Shown: positions 8,224-15,792 of the stretch, in pieces
Position numbering within the stretch: the stretch's first letter is position 1
How the letters are laid out: each line of letters starts with the position of its first letter
NCBI GenBank assembly: GCA_900751755.1
Contig: CAADSP010000083.1
Coordinates: 1-31,506 of the forward strand
DNA from: an uncultured Collinsella sp.
GTDB lineage: Bacteria; Actinomycetota; Coriobacteriia; Coriobacteriales; Coriobacteriaceae
Direction of reading: 5' to 3'
Length of the DNA: 31,506 bases
Translations under genes and position numbers: made by a program
The notes under the pieces: generated by a model
What the model was told of the DNA's origin: nothing
The model's database searches: none
What the model saw: the letters and a program-made list of their open reading frames with translations, nothing else

Positions 8224-9045
8224 ATGCCCTACCTGCTTTCTTGTGACATTCATACCCATACGATGTTCTCTGCGCATGCATATTCGACCATTGAGGAGAA
8301 TGTGTACTGGGCGGCAGAGCGTGGCCTGCAGGTGCTCGGATCTGCCGACCATCTGAGCTCTATGGTTACGGCTTGCCCTAATGACCTGCGCAGTTATCAG
8401 TTCTTTATCAACCAGGATATCTGGCCGCGCATTTGGAGCGGCGTGCTGGTGCTGCGTGGTGCCGAGGCCGATATCGTTTCGCTGGACGGAAGCCTGTTTG
8501 GCGAGGACACTCCTGTCACGCTCGATATTGCCGGTGATTCGTACAGCCGTCAGCATTCGCTGTTCGATTTGGTTACGCGTAATTTGGATTATTTGGTTGC
8601 AAGCGTGCATAATCCGCAGATTGCTGAGGGCGCGACGCTGGCCCAGACGACCGAGATGTATATCAATGCCCTGGAGCACCCCAAGGTGTTCATGCTGGGT
8701 CACACGGGGCGTTCGGGCGTGCCGTTCGATATCGACGAGGTACTGTTGGCAGCTAAGGCCAAGCACAAGATTATCGAGATCAACAACCATAGTCTTGAAC
8801 ACGGTGTCGACACTGAGCATTGGGCCGTATGCCGCAAGATCGCCGAGCGCTGCGCCGAGCTGAGCGTGGGCATTGGCGTGTCGACCGATGCCCACATTGG
8901 CATGGCCATTGGCAAGCTCGATCACGCGCGCAAGATGCTCGACGAGATTCACTTCCCCCTGGATTTGATCGTGACGCGCGACCGCGAGACGCTGCTGCGC
9001 GAGATGGCGGCAGCCGGCGTGTGCGATCTACGCAATGGGATGTAG
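8224..9045 (+). CDS. PHP-domain phosphoesterase, YcdX-like
   Basis: The 273-residue protein carries the PHP metal-binding pattern. CDIHTHTMFS gives H10 and H12, GSADH gives a further Asp/His pair, and later SVHNP, GHTGRSG, INNHS and STDAHIG supply the remaining His/Asp ligands of a trinuclear site. The layout matches the YcdX/histidinol-phosphatase-like branch, which hydrolyses phosphate monoesters, and not the polymerase-linked PHP domains. The start is set by AAGGAG upstream. It is a monocistronic gene closed by a terminator at 9065. The physiological substrate is unknown; the lack of his genes nearby argues against a dedicated histidine-pathway role. Confidence 0.85.
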   Translation: MPYLLSCDIHTHTMFSAHAYSTIEENVYWAAERGLQVLGSADHLSSMVTACPNDLRSYQFFINQDIWPRIWSGVLVLRGAEADIVSLDGSLFGEDTPVTLDIAGDSYSRQHSLFDLVTRNLDYLVASVHNPQIAEGATLAQTTEMYINALEHPKVFMLGHTGRSGVPFDIDEVLLAAKAKHKIIEINNHSLEHGVDTEHWAVCRKIAERCAELSVGIGVSTDAHIGMAIGKLDHARKMLDEIHFPLDLIVTRDRETLLREMAAAGVCDLRNGM

Positions 9046-9064
9046 CGGAGTTTATAAACCAAGC

Positions 9065-9098
9065 GAAGGGGGCGGCCCAGGCGGGTCGCCCCCTTTCT
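9065..9098. terminator. Terminator between the PHP gene and rlmD
   Basis: AAGGGGGCG and CGCCCCCTT form a strong stem with a GC-rich loop, followed by TTTCTTG. The genes on either side are convergent, so it may serve both, though the T tract is better for the plus strand. Confidence 0.75.
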
Positions 9099-9123
9099 TG
9101 TCCCAAAAATATACTGAGGTTGG

Positions 9124-10572
9124 TTAGCGGCGTTCGAGGACCGCTACGGTTTCGGTGTGGTCGGTATGGGGGAACATGTCGACGGGCGTGATCTTGAGCA
9201 GGCGATAGCTTCCGTCGAGGAGCTGATGCAGGTCGCGCTCTTGGGTCACGGGGTTGCAGCTGATATAGGTGATGCGGCGCGGCTTAAGCGCGCAGGCAGC
9301 TTCGAGGAACTCGGGGGTAGAGCCGGCGCGCGGTGGATCGATGGAAAGGACATCGACCCGCTCGTTGTTATCGGCGGCATCCAGGATGTAATCGGTGGCG
9401 TCGTCGGCCATAAACCAAGCGCTGCGGGTGAGGCCGTTGAGCTCGGCATTACGACGTGCGTCGGCAATGCCGGCGTGGTTGCGCTCCACGCCAAGCAGCA
9501 TAATGCCGATACCCTTGTTCTGGGCATCTTTAGCTGCGCAAAGACCGATGGTACCGCTGCCACAGTAGGCATCCATGAGCACATCGCCCTGGTGCAAATC
9601 CATGCCGTCGATAGCGAGCTGATAGAGCAGCTCGGTCTGTTGCGGGTTGGTCTGATAAAACGCGGTGGGGGAGATGTCGAATTCGCAGCCGAGCAGCTGG
9701 TCGCGCATGCATTCGGCGCCATACACGATGCGGGTTTCCTCGCCGAGGATGGCGTTGCCGGGACGTCCGTTGATGTTTTGGGCGACGGTGACGATGCGCG
9801 GATCGAGTGCGGCGACAGCCTCAAAGAACTCCTGCGCATGCGGCAAGTCGCGCTGAGCGGTCACGAGCGTGACCATGACCTGGTCGGTACGCCAACCGCA
9901 GCGGACGACGGCATAGCGGAGCAAGCCCAGATGCTTGTCCTCGTTAAAGGCGGGAATGCGCAGGCGCTCAGCTTCACGCGCGATGCCGTTGAGAATCTGA
10001 CGAGCGCCCGACGCCTCGACGGGGCATTCGGGTACGGCAACGATCTTGTGCGTGCCGCGCTCAAAGAAACCGCAACGGACAGCGCCCTCCTTACCGGGAG
10101 CAAAGGGAGTGGCAGCCTTATGACGAAAGCCACGCGGCGCAGGATATTTACCCGGGTCGCCAAGGGTGACGCTCATACCGCGAATAGGATCGACAGCAAT
10201 GCTCTCGCGCTCACAAAGCTCGGCAAACAGCTCCTCCATAGCAGCCTGCTTAGCCGCCAACTGCTTTTTATAAGGACGATTGAGCGCCGTGCACCCACCG
10301 CAAGATTTCATGATCGAACAGGGAGACTTGGGGTCCACGGCCTTACGCGCAGACGAAACCCGATCTTTATGCGAGCGCTTGGAGCGAGTCTGAGATGCCT
10401 TATCCTCGTTCCGACGAGAGCCGGGACGCTTGGCCTTAGCCTTGCCCTTGGCCGATTTGCTTTTTGCAGCTTTAGAAGACTTGGATTTCGTAGAAGATTT
10501 CTCCTCCTTCGACCCCTCAGCCGCCTCGATCAAAGCACGACGAGCCTTACGCTCCGCACGAGATTCTGCCAT
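9124..10572 (-). CDS. rlmD: 23S rRNA (uracil-C5)-methyltransferase, RlmD/TrmA family
   Basis: This enzyme methylates C5 of a uracil in 23S rRNA with SAM. The family also includes RlmCD and TrmA, so the exact target base is not certain. The iron-sulfur ligands are in place at C85, C91, C94 (C-x5-C-x2-C) and C183. The SAM domain has DAYCGSGTIGL, DPPRAG and the catalytic SCNPVTQERDL (C439), and HTDHTETV supplies the general base E474. Residues 1-80 are a Lys/Ser/Arg-rich low-complexity extension where many relatives carry a TRAM domain. They may help bind RNA through charge. GTGGGG lies 8 nt before the ATG. It is a single gene, convergent with the PHP gene and divergent from the ABC importer. 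Confidence 0.9.
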   Translation of the reverse strand: MAESRAERKARRALIEAAEGSKEEKSSTKSKSSKAAKSKSAKGKAKAKRPGSRRNEDKASQTRSKRSHKDRVSSARKAVDPKSPCSIMKSCGGCTALNRPYKKQLAAKQAAMEELFAELCERESIAVDPIRGMSVTLGDPGKYPAPRGFRHKAATPFAPGKEGAVRCGFFERGTHKIVAVPECPVEASGARQILNGIAREAERLRIPAFNEDKHLGLLRYAVVRCGWRTDQVMVTLVTAQRDLPHAQEFFEAVAALDPRIVTVAQNINGRPGNAILGEETRIVYGAECMRDQLLGCEFDISPTAFYQTNPQQTELLYQLAIDGMDLHQGDVLMDAYCGSGTIGLCAAKDAQNKGIGIMLLGVERNHAGIADARRNAELNGLTRSAWFMADDATDYILDAADNNERVDVLSIDPPRAGSTPEFLEAACALKPRRITYISCNPVTQERDLHQLLDGSYRLLKITPVDMFPHTDHTETVAVLERR

Positions 10573-10664
10573 GAATTAACCCCACTATTAAATAAAAGAA
10601 AAGTCCGAAGCAATTGTACCGTGCATTCAACGTGCCCGTTTGGAGAGGAGGCTATTTAAGGTTC

Positions 10665-10822
10665 CGAGCACGTTGTCTCCCGGCTGAGTGGCGCCCGGCG
10701 CGGAGTTTAATTTGTCGCGAGTTCCGCACGAACAGGAGGCCACTTAATGTGGCCTCCGTCGTGAGCAGGACTGTAGAGCAGCAAATTAAACTCCGCGCCG
10801 GGCGCCACTCAGCCGGGTGCTC
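10665..10822. repeat. Nested inverted repeat, 36-bp perfect arms with inner hairpin
   Basis: Arms 10679-10714 and 10782-10817 are exact reverse complements. Outside them GAGCAC (10665-10670) and GTGCTC (10817-10822) pair again after a bulge. Inside the loop GGAGGCCAC (10735-10743) and GTGGCCTCC (10749-10757) form a second hairpin, extended by CACGA/TCGTG. Both flanking promoters lie outside it. It may be a small mobile element without a transposase, or a structured RNA; the sequence does not decide. Confidence 0.9.
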
Positions 10823-10873
10823 CAACCTAGTGCTCCATGCGTGCTTTCCGTCTTGCGCAGGACTGTAGAGCAG
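10756..10873 (+). repeat. Direct repeat pair containing GCAGGACTGTAGAGCAG
   Basis: The 26-base segment 10756-10781 recurs at 10848-10873, offset 92 bases, with two differences. After each copy a diverged AAATTAA-like and CGCGCCG stretch follows, so the second copy looks like a decayed partial duplicate of the right half of the inverted repeat. Confidence 0.8.
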
Positions 10874-10921
10874 GAAACTTAATTACGCGCCGCTCCCCGC
10901 CCGCGCCGGGCAAACCCTCCC

Positions 10922-10950
10922 TTGTACTTTATCAAGGTAGAGTGTATGAT
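10922..10950 (+). promoter_or_regulatory. Sigma70-type promoter of the amino acid ABC importer
   Basis: TTGTAC (10922-10927) and TATGAT (10945-10950) are separated by exactly 17 bp. Transcription would start near 10957, giving a leader of about 50 nt. CACTTTA (10969-10975) and TAAAGTG (10982-10988) in this leader form a 7-bp inverted repeat that could be an operator. Confidence 0.65.
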
Positions 10951-11006
10951 TCTGAACGTTACATGATTCACTTTACCTAACTAAAGTGCCATCAAGGGGG
11001 AATACC

Positions 11007-11867
11007 ATGAATACCGATATGTCTCGTCGTCAGTTTGTTGGTCTAGCCGGCTCGCTCGCCACGGTGCTTGGCCTTGGTCTTGTCGGTTGCGGCGGTGGTG
11101 CCGGCAAGGGCTCCGCTGCTGGCTCTGCCGCGGCCAAGGATGTGAAGGGCGCTGCGGAGTCCAAGAAGCTCGTGGTGGGCTTTGATAAGTCCTATCCTCC
11201 GTACGGTTTTGTGGGCGACGATGGCGAGTACACCGGCTTTGATCTCGATCTGGCCAAGGCTGTTGCCGATAAGCAGGGCTGGGAGGTCAAATACGAGGCC
11301 ATCGACTGGGACGCCAAGGATACGCTGCTCAACTCGGGCGCCATCAACTGCATCTGGAACGGCTTTACCATGGAGGGCCGCGAGGACGACTACACGTTCT
11401 CCGAGCCGTACATGCTCAACGAGCAGGTGCTGGTGGTAAAGAAGGATGCAGGCATCAAGAGCTGGGACGATCTTGCCGGCAAGACCGTGATTACCCAGAC
11501 CGATTCCGCTGCGCAGGATGTGCTTGAGGGTGACCAGAAGGATCTGGCGGCGACGTTTGCCACGCTCGACACCATCGGTGAGTACAACACGGCGTTTATG
11601 CAGCTCGAGAGCGGCGCGGTCGATGCCGTGGCTTGCGACCTTTCGATTGCCCAGTATCAGCTTGCCGCCAAGCCCGATGCTTATACGCAGCTTGATGAGC
11701 CGCTGTCCAGCGAGCACTACGCCGTCGGCTTTAAGAAGGGCGACACCAAGTCGGCCGACGCCGTGACCGAGTCGCTCAAGGCACTCTACGATGACGGTAC
11801 GGTTAAGGATCTCTGCGACAAGTATTCAAGCTATGGTCTATCTTTCGATAATTGGGTGCTCAAGTAA
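11007..11867 (+). CDS. Amino acid ABC transporter substrate-binding lipoprotein
   Basis: This is the 286-residue extracytoplasmic solute receptor of a polar amino acid importer. The N-terminus has a twin-arginine signal (SRRQFVGLAG, 6-15), a hydrophobic stretch and the lipobox LVGC, so C28 should carry the lipid. A Gly/Ala-rich linker follows, then the periplasmic-binding family 3 fold, starting KKLVVGFDKSYPPYGFVGDDGEYTGFDLDLAKA. Export by the Tat route and lipid anchoring are inferred from the signal. AAGGGGGA precedes the ATG at 11007; the seven residues upstream in frame are dropped. The stop codon overlaps the next ATG by one base. The ligand (basic, polar or cystine-like) cannot be fixed by eye. 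Confidence 0.92.
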   Translation: MNTDMSRRQFVGLAGSLATVLGLGLVGCGGGAGKGSAAGSAAAKDVKGAAESKKLVVGFDKSYPPYGFVGDDGEYTGFDLDLAKAVADKQGWEVKYEAIDWDAKDTLLNSGAINCIWNGFTMEGREDDYTFSEPYMLNEQVLVVKKDAGIKSWDDLAGKTVITQTDSAAQDVLEGDQKDLAATFATLDTIGEYNTAFMQLESGAVDAVACDLSIAQYQLAAKPDAYTQLDEPLSSEHYAVGFKKGDTKSADAVTESLKALYDDGTVKDLCDKYSSYGLSFDNWVLK

Positions 11868-12520
11868 TGTCTATTCAGGTCATGATGCAGATGCTTGGCC
11901 AGGGATTCTTGGTCAGTTTGCAGTTGTTTGTGCTGACACTGCTGGGGTCGATTCCGCTGGGCATCCCCGTGGCGTTTATGCGCATGAGCAAAATCACGCC
12001 GCTTCGCTGGATTGCGCGCATCTACATTTCGATCATGCGCGGTACGCCGCTCATGCTGCAGATGTTTGCCATCTACTTTGCCCCGTATTACGTGTTCGGC
12101 ATTTCGCTCACGCCCGATTCCAAGTGGACGGCGTGCGTCGTGGCGTTCATCATCAACTACGCCGGTTACTTTGCCGAGATCTATCGCTCGGGCTTGCAGT
12201 CCATTCCGCGCGGTCAATACGAGGCTGCCGAGGTGCTGGGCTATTCGCGCGTGCAGACGTTTCTGTATATCGTGATGCCGCAGGTCGCCAAGCGTATTCT
12301 GCCGGCGATGGGCAACGAGATCATCACGCTGGTCAAGGACACGTCGCTGGCGTTTGCCATTGGCGTGGGTGAGATGTTCTCGACGGCCAAGGCGCTGGTC
12401 GCCTCGCAGGTGAGCATGGTGCCGTTTGCGATCGCGGCGCTGATCTACTGGATTTTTAACTTTGTGGTCGAGATGCTGCTGGGCGCCGCCGAGAAAAAAT
12501 TGGATTACTACCATGATTAA
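11867..12520 (+). CDS. Amino acid ABC transporter permease
   Basis: This is the 217-residue membrane component of the importer, of the HisM/GlnP type. It has several hydrophobic helices and the cytoplasmic EAA loop EAAEVLGYSRVQTFLYIVMPQ, which docks to the ATPase. VKDTSLAFAIGVGEM matches the family segment after the EAA loop. The start at 11867 shares its A with the TAA of the previous gene. Only one permease gene is present, so the channel is probably a homodimer. Confidence 0.93.
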   Translation: MSIQVMMQMLGQGFLVSLQLFVLTLLGSIPLGIPVAFMRMSKITPLRWIARIYISIMRGTPLMLQMFAIYFAPYYVFGISLTPDSKWTACVVAFIINYAGYFAEIYRSGLQSIPRGQYEAAEVLGYSRVQTFLYIVMPQVAKRILPAMGNEIITLVKDTSLAFAIGVGEMFSTAKALVASQVSMVPFAIAALIYWIFNFVVEMLLGAAEKKLDYYHD

Positions 12521-13277
12521 TTCGGTAATGAATATATCGAACGCGCGTAAGGCGTTTGGCGGCAATGAAGTGCTCAAGGATATCTCGCTCGAGGTGAAGC
12601 GTGGCGAGGTCGTGGCGATTATCGGGCCTTCGGGTGGCGGCAAGTCCACGCTGTTGCGGTGCGCCACGCTGCTCGAGACACTCGACGGAGGCTCGCTCTC
12701 GTTTGGTGACCTTGCCGTTGCGACGGATGCGGGTTCGGGCGCAGTCTATGCGAAGGGCGATGTGCCCAAGCGGGCACGCTCGCGATTCGGCCTGGTGTTC
12801 CAAAATTACAACCTGTTCCCGCACTATACCGTGATGAAAAACATCATCGACGCGCCGATCCGCGTGCTTAAGCGCCCGCGCGAGCAGGCGGAAGCTCGTG
12901 CGGGCGAGTTGATCGCGCAGATGGGGCTTACGGGCAACGAGAACAAGGTGCCATGTGAGCTTTCGGGTGGCCAGCAACAGCGTGTGAGTATCGCCCGCGC
13001 CTTGGCGCTCGATCCGGAGATCCTGTTCTTTGACGAGCCGACCTCGGCACTCGATCCCGAGCTGACGGCCGAGGTGCTGCGTGTCATTAAAGACCTTGCC
13101 GCGCAGAATATGACGATGGTGATTGTGACCCACGCAATGCAGTTTGCGCGCGATGTTGCCGACCGCGTGGTCTTTATGGATGGCGGCCGCATTGTCGAGG
13201 AGGGCCCTGCCGAGCAGGTCATCGACCATCCGCGTGAGCAGCGCACCCGTGAGTTCTTGAGCCGTATCGAGGGATAG
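12513..13277 (+). CDS. Amino acid ABC transporter ATP-binding protein
   Basis: This is the 254-residue ATPase of the importer. It has Walker A GPSGGGKST (38-46), Q-loop FQNYNLFPH, signature LSGGQQQRV, Walker B ILFFDEPTSALD and H-loop VTHAMQF, all intact. Between the first strands and the Q-loop it has a slightly long insertion (ATDAGSGAVYAKGDVPKRAR). It overlaps the permease by 8 bases. A second in-frame ATG at 12528 is also possible, and neither has a strong ribosome site, so translational coupling is likely. A terminator follows, closing a three-gene operon. Confidence 0.93.
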   Translation: MINSVMNISNARKAFGGNEVLKDISLEVKRGEVVAIIGPSGGGKSTLLRCATLLETLDGGSLSFGDLAVATDAGSGAVYAKGDVPKRARSRFGLVFQNYNLFPHYTVMKNIIDAPIRVLKRPREQAEARAGELIAQMGLTGNENKVPCELSGGQQQRVSIARALALDPEILFFDEPTSALDPELTAEVLRVIKDLAAQNMTMVIVTHAMQFARDVADRVVFMDGGRIVEEGPAEQVIDHPREQRTREFLSRIEG

Positions 13278-13310
13278 GCTCAGGTATTTACTCAACTATT
13301 AATTGAGGCG

Positions 13311-13348
13311 AAGCCGCCGCAGGTCTTACGGTCTGTGGCGGCTTTTTG
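13311..13348 (+). terminator. Intrinsic terminator of the ABC importer operon
   Basis: AAGCCGCCGCAG (13311-13322) pairs with CTGTGGCGGCTT (13333-13344) with one G-U pair, followed by TTTTG. Confidence 0.88.
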
Positions 13349-13587
13349 TTTGCATCGACGGGGTTCAATAATCGCCTCACAAGCTTGTCTCTTCCTCTCG
13401 CCGCCTGTATTCATACGTGCGCCGAAAGGTATGCATGGACAGCCGCCCGTGAGGGTAGGGTGGTGGCATAGGACATTTGGAGGGTGAGTCGGCTCGGCTG
13501 CCGACCATGCTGCTCCCGGGATGGCACCGACCGCGAACTCTCCCCGTTGGCGTCGCGCATTGCGCGCGGCCCTGCAAGGAGGTCATC

Positions 13588-15663
13588 ATGGGTGCTCCCA
13601 AGACCGGTAACGTAAGGAACGTGGTGCTCGTAGGCCAAGGCGGGGTGGGCAAGACTTCACTCGCCGAGGCCATGCTCCACCTTTCCGGCAAGACCGCCCG
13701 CCTGGGCGGCCACGACGGCACCAAGCCCACGCTCGACTATGACCCCGAAGAGGTCAAGCGTGCATTTTCCATCTCGACGACCATCGCGCCGATCGACTGG
13801 AAGGGCGCGCGCATCAATGTGCTCGATGCCCCGTGCTACCCCGATTTTATCGGCGACGCCTTTGCCGCGATGAGCGTCTGCGAGACGGCTCTGTTTGTGG
13901 TCGACGCCGAGGCCGGCCCACAGCCTACGACGGTTAAGCTCTGGTATGCCGCCGAGGACCTGCGTCTGGCGCGTGCGGTGTTCGTAAACCGCCTGTCGCG
14001 CTCCGAGGCCAGCTTTGCGACCACGATGGACCTGCTGCAAGAGCGCTTTGGCACGCGCCTGGGCGCCGTGACCCTTCCCTGGGGCGAGGGCGAGGACTTT
14101 GACGGCATCATCGACCTGGTGCGCATGAAGGCGCGCCATTGCAACGGCACCGAAGCCGTTGAGTCGGAGATTCCCGAGGAGTATCGTGCCCAGGCCGAGG
14201 AGGCCCATGACCATCTGTGCGAGCTGGTGGCCGAGGCCGACGATGAGCTGATGATGAAGTACCTGGAAGGCGAGGAGACGCTGACGCAGGAGGAGCTTGA
14301 GGGCTTGCTGTCGAAGGCGATTGCCGAGCGCATCTTTGTGCCGGTCTTTGCGGGCGATTGCATTAAGGAGCAGGGCGTCAACTCGCTGATGGACGACATC
14401 GCGACATACTTCCCGGCGCCGACCGACTACGGCGAGATGCCGCTTATCGACGGCGATTCGCTTAAGATCTCGAGTGACGATGACCGTCCGGTGGCGTTTG
14501 TGTTTAAGACGCTGGCCGATCCGCAGCAGGGTCGCATCAGCTTTATCAAGGTGCTGACGGGCACGCTTGAGCCGGGCCTTGAGCTGATCAACGCGCGTAC
14601 CCGCAAGAGCGATCGTCTGGCCCACCTGTATGTGATGTGCGGCCGCGATATGACCGAGGTTGGCCACGCTTATGCCGGTGACATCATCGTGGCACCCAAG
14701 CTGGCGGCCGAGACGGGCGATACGCTCTCGATTACCGGCAAGGTCGAGGCTGCGGCGTTTAAGTTCCCCAACTCGCAGTACCGCATTGCCATCGAGGCCG
14801 AGAATCGCGGGGACGAAGAGAAGCTCTACACGTTTATTGAGAAGGCCTGCAAGGCCGATCCGACCATGAGCATCGATCGTGACGAGGAGACCGGCCAGAC
14901 TATCATCTCCGCCGTGGGTGAGGCGCAGGTTTCGGTCCTGCTCAATCGCCTTGAGGATCGCACCAAGGTCGTGGCCAAGAGCGTGCCGATCCGCATCCCG
15001 TATCGCGAGACTATTCGCCGCACGGCAAGTGCCCAGGGTCGCCATAAGAAGCAGACAGGCGGCGCCGGCCAGTATGGTGACTGCTGGCTGCGCGTTGAGC
15101 CGCTCATTGGACCCGACGGCACGAGCGATGGCTATGAGTTTGTGGACGAGGTCGTGGGCGGTCGCATTCCGCGCTCGCTGATCCCCGCCGTGGACAAGGG
15201 CGTCCAGGAGACCATGAAGGACGGCATCATTGCCGGCTATCCGCTCACGGGCATTCGCGTGGCTGTGTACGACGGCTCGTATCACAGCGTCGACTCCAAC
15301 GAGATGGCGTTCCGCGCGGCAGCTCGCATCGGCCTGCGCAAGGCGTGTGCCGATGCCGACCCGGTGGTGCTGGAACCCATCGAGGAAATCACGGTGACGA
15401 TCCCCGAGAGCTACGCCGGCGCCGTGATGGGCGACATCTCGGCCTCGCGCGGTCGCGTGACGGGTATGGAGACCGATGAGCGCGGCGATACCGTGGTCAT
15501 CGCGCAGGCGCCGCTGGCCGAGCTGACGGATTACTCGACGCGTCTGCGCTCTATCACGCGCGGCACGGGCGACTTTACCATGAAGCCTGCAGGCTACGAG
15601 CAGGTGCCTTATGACGTTCAGGCCAAGCTGGTTGAGCGCTATGAGGAGGGCCGCGCCAAGTAG
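13588..15663 (+). CDS. Elongation factor G-like protein (EF-G2 type)
   Basis: The 691-residue protein has the full EF-G domain order: G domain (about 8-280), domain II, domain III, domain IV with RHKKQTGGAGQYGD and SYHSVDSNEMAF, and domain V ending in the TDYSTRLRSITRGTGDF region. The G domain is atypical. G1 is GQGGVGKTS (16-24), G3 reads DAPCY (80-84) where EF-G has DTPGH, and G4 reads NRLS (134-137) where EF-G has NKMD. This groups it with the EF-G2 paralogues of actinobacteria rather than the translocase. AAGGAGG fixes the start at 13588; the frame is open to 13477. It stands alone, with no rpsL/rpsG/tuf neighbours, consistent with a paralogue. Its role is unknown; a ribosome-associated or regulatory role is inferred. 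Confidence 0.88.
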   Translation: MGAPKTGNVRNVVLVGQGGVGKTSLAEAMLHLSGKTARLGGHDGTKPTLDYDPEEVKRAFSISTTIAPIDWKGARINVLDAPCYPDFIGDAFAAMSVCETALFVVDAEAGPQPTTVKLWYAAEDLRLARAVFVNRLSRSEASFATTMDLLQERFGTRLGAVTLPWGEGEDFDGIIDLVRMKARHCNGTEAVESEIPEEYRAQAEEAHDHLCELVAEADDELMMKYLEGEETLTQEELEGLLSKAIAERIFVPVFAGDCIKEQGVNSLMDDIATYFPAPTDYGEMPLIDGDSLKISSDDDRPVAFVFKTLADPQQGRISFIKVLTGTLEPGLELINARTRKSDRLAHLYVMCGRDMTEVGHAYAGDIIVAPKLAAETGDTLSITGKVEAAAFKFPNSQYRIAIEAENRGDEEKLYTFIEKACKADPTMSIDRDEETGQTIISAVGEAQVSVLLNRLEDRTKVVAKSVPIRIPYRETIRRTASAQGRHKKQTGGAGQYGDCWLRVEPLIGPDGTSDGYEFVDEVVGGRIPRSLIPAVDKGVQETMKDGIIAGYPLTGIRVAVYDGSYHSVDSNEMAFRAAARIGLRKACADADPVVLEPIEEITVTIPESYAGAVMGDISASRGRVTGMETDERGDTVVIAQAPLAELTDYSTRLRSITRGTGDFTMKPAGYEQVPYDVQAKLVERYEEGRAK

Positions 15664-15699
15664 CGTGTGACTTTGCCTGTAATATACATGCCGATGCAA

Positions 15700-15733
15700 G
15701 GGCCGCTCTGGGCAATCCAGGGCGGCCCCTTTT
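15700..15733. terminator. Terminator after the EF-G-like gene
   Basis: GGGCCGCTCTGG (15700-15711) pairs with CCAGGGCGGCCC (15717-15728) with one wobble around GCAAT, then CTTTT. The nuclease on the other strand ends 60 bp further on. Confidence 0.85.
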
Positions 15734-15792
15734 GATCCCTAGGGGGCGGAGGAAAACGGATCATGGTAGGTTTTGGGGCAGCTTGGTCGGCC

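Larger units (their letters stand above)
10573..11006. other. 434-bp non-coding region between rlmD and the ABC importer
   Basis: No coding frame with a plausible start was seen. From left to right it holds a likely rlmD -10 (TACAAT on the minus strand, 10613-10618), a nested inverted repeat (10665-10822), a degenerate direct copy of part of it (to about 10890), the ABC importer promoter (10922-10950) and a small CACTTTA/TAAAGTG inverted repeat (10969-10988) in the leader. Confidence 0.7.

Noticed and set aside
9157..10659. 500-codon open frame antisense to rlmD
   Set aside because: The minus strand encodes a complete methyltransferase with all catalytic residues; the plus frame is its shadow.
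13511..13545. T-box-like GGGATGGCACCGACCGCG before the EF-G-like gene
   Set aside because: It has extra bases compared with the T-box core, there is no recognisable specifier stem or terminator pair, and the gene is not an aminoacyl-tRNA synthetase or amino acid gene.
13657..15699. 680-codon open frame antisense to the EF-G-like gene
   Set aside because: It mirrors a GC-rich coding gene in another frame, has His/Leu/Arg-rich shadow composition and no family motifs, while the sense protein is clear.
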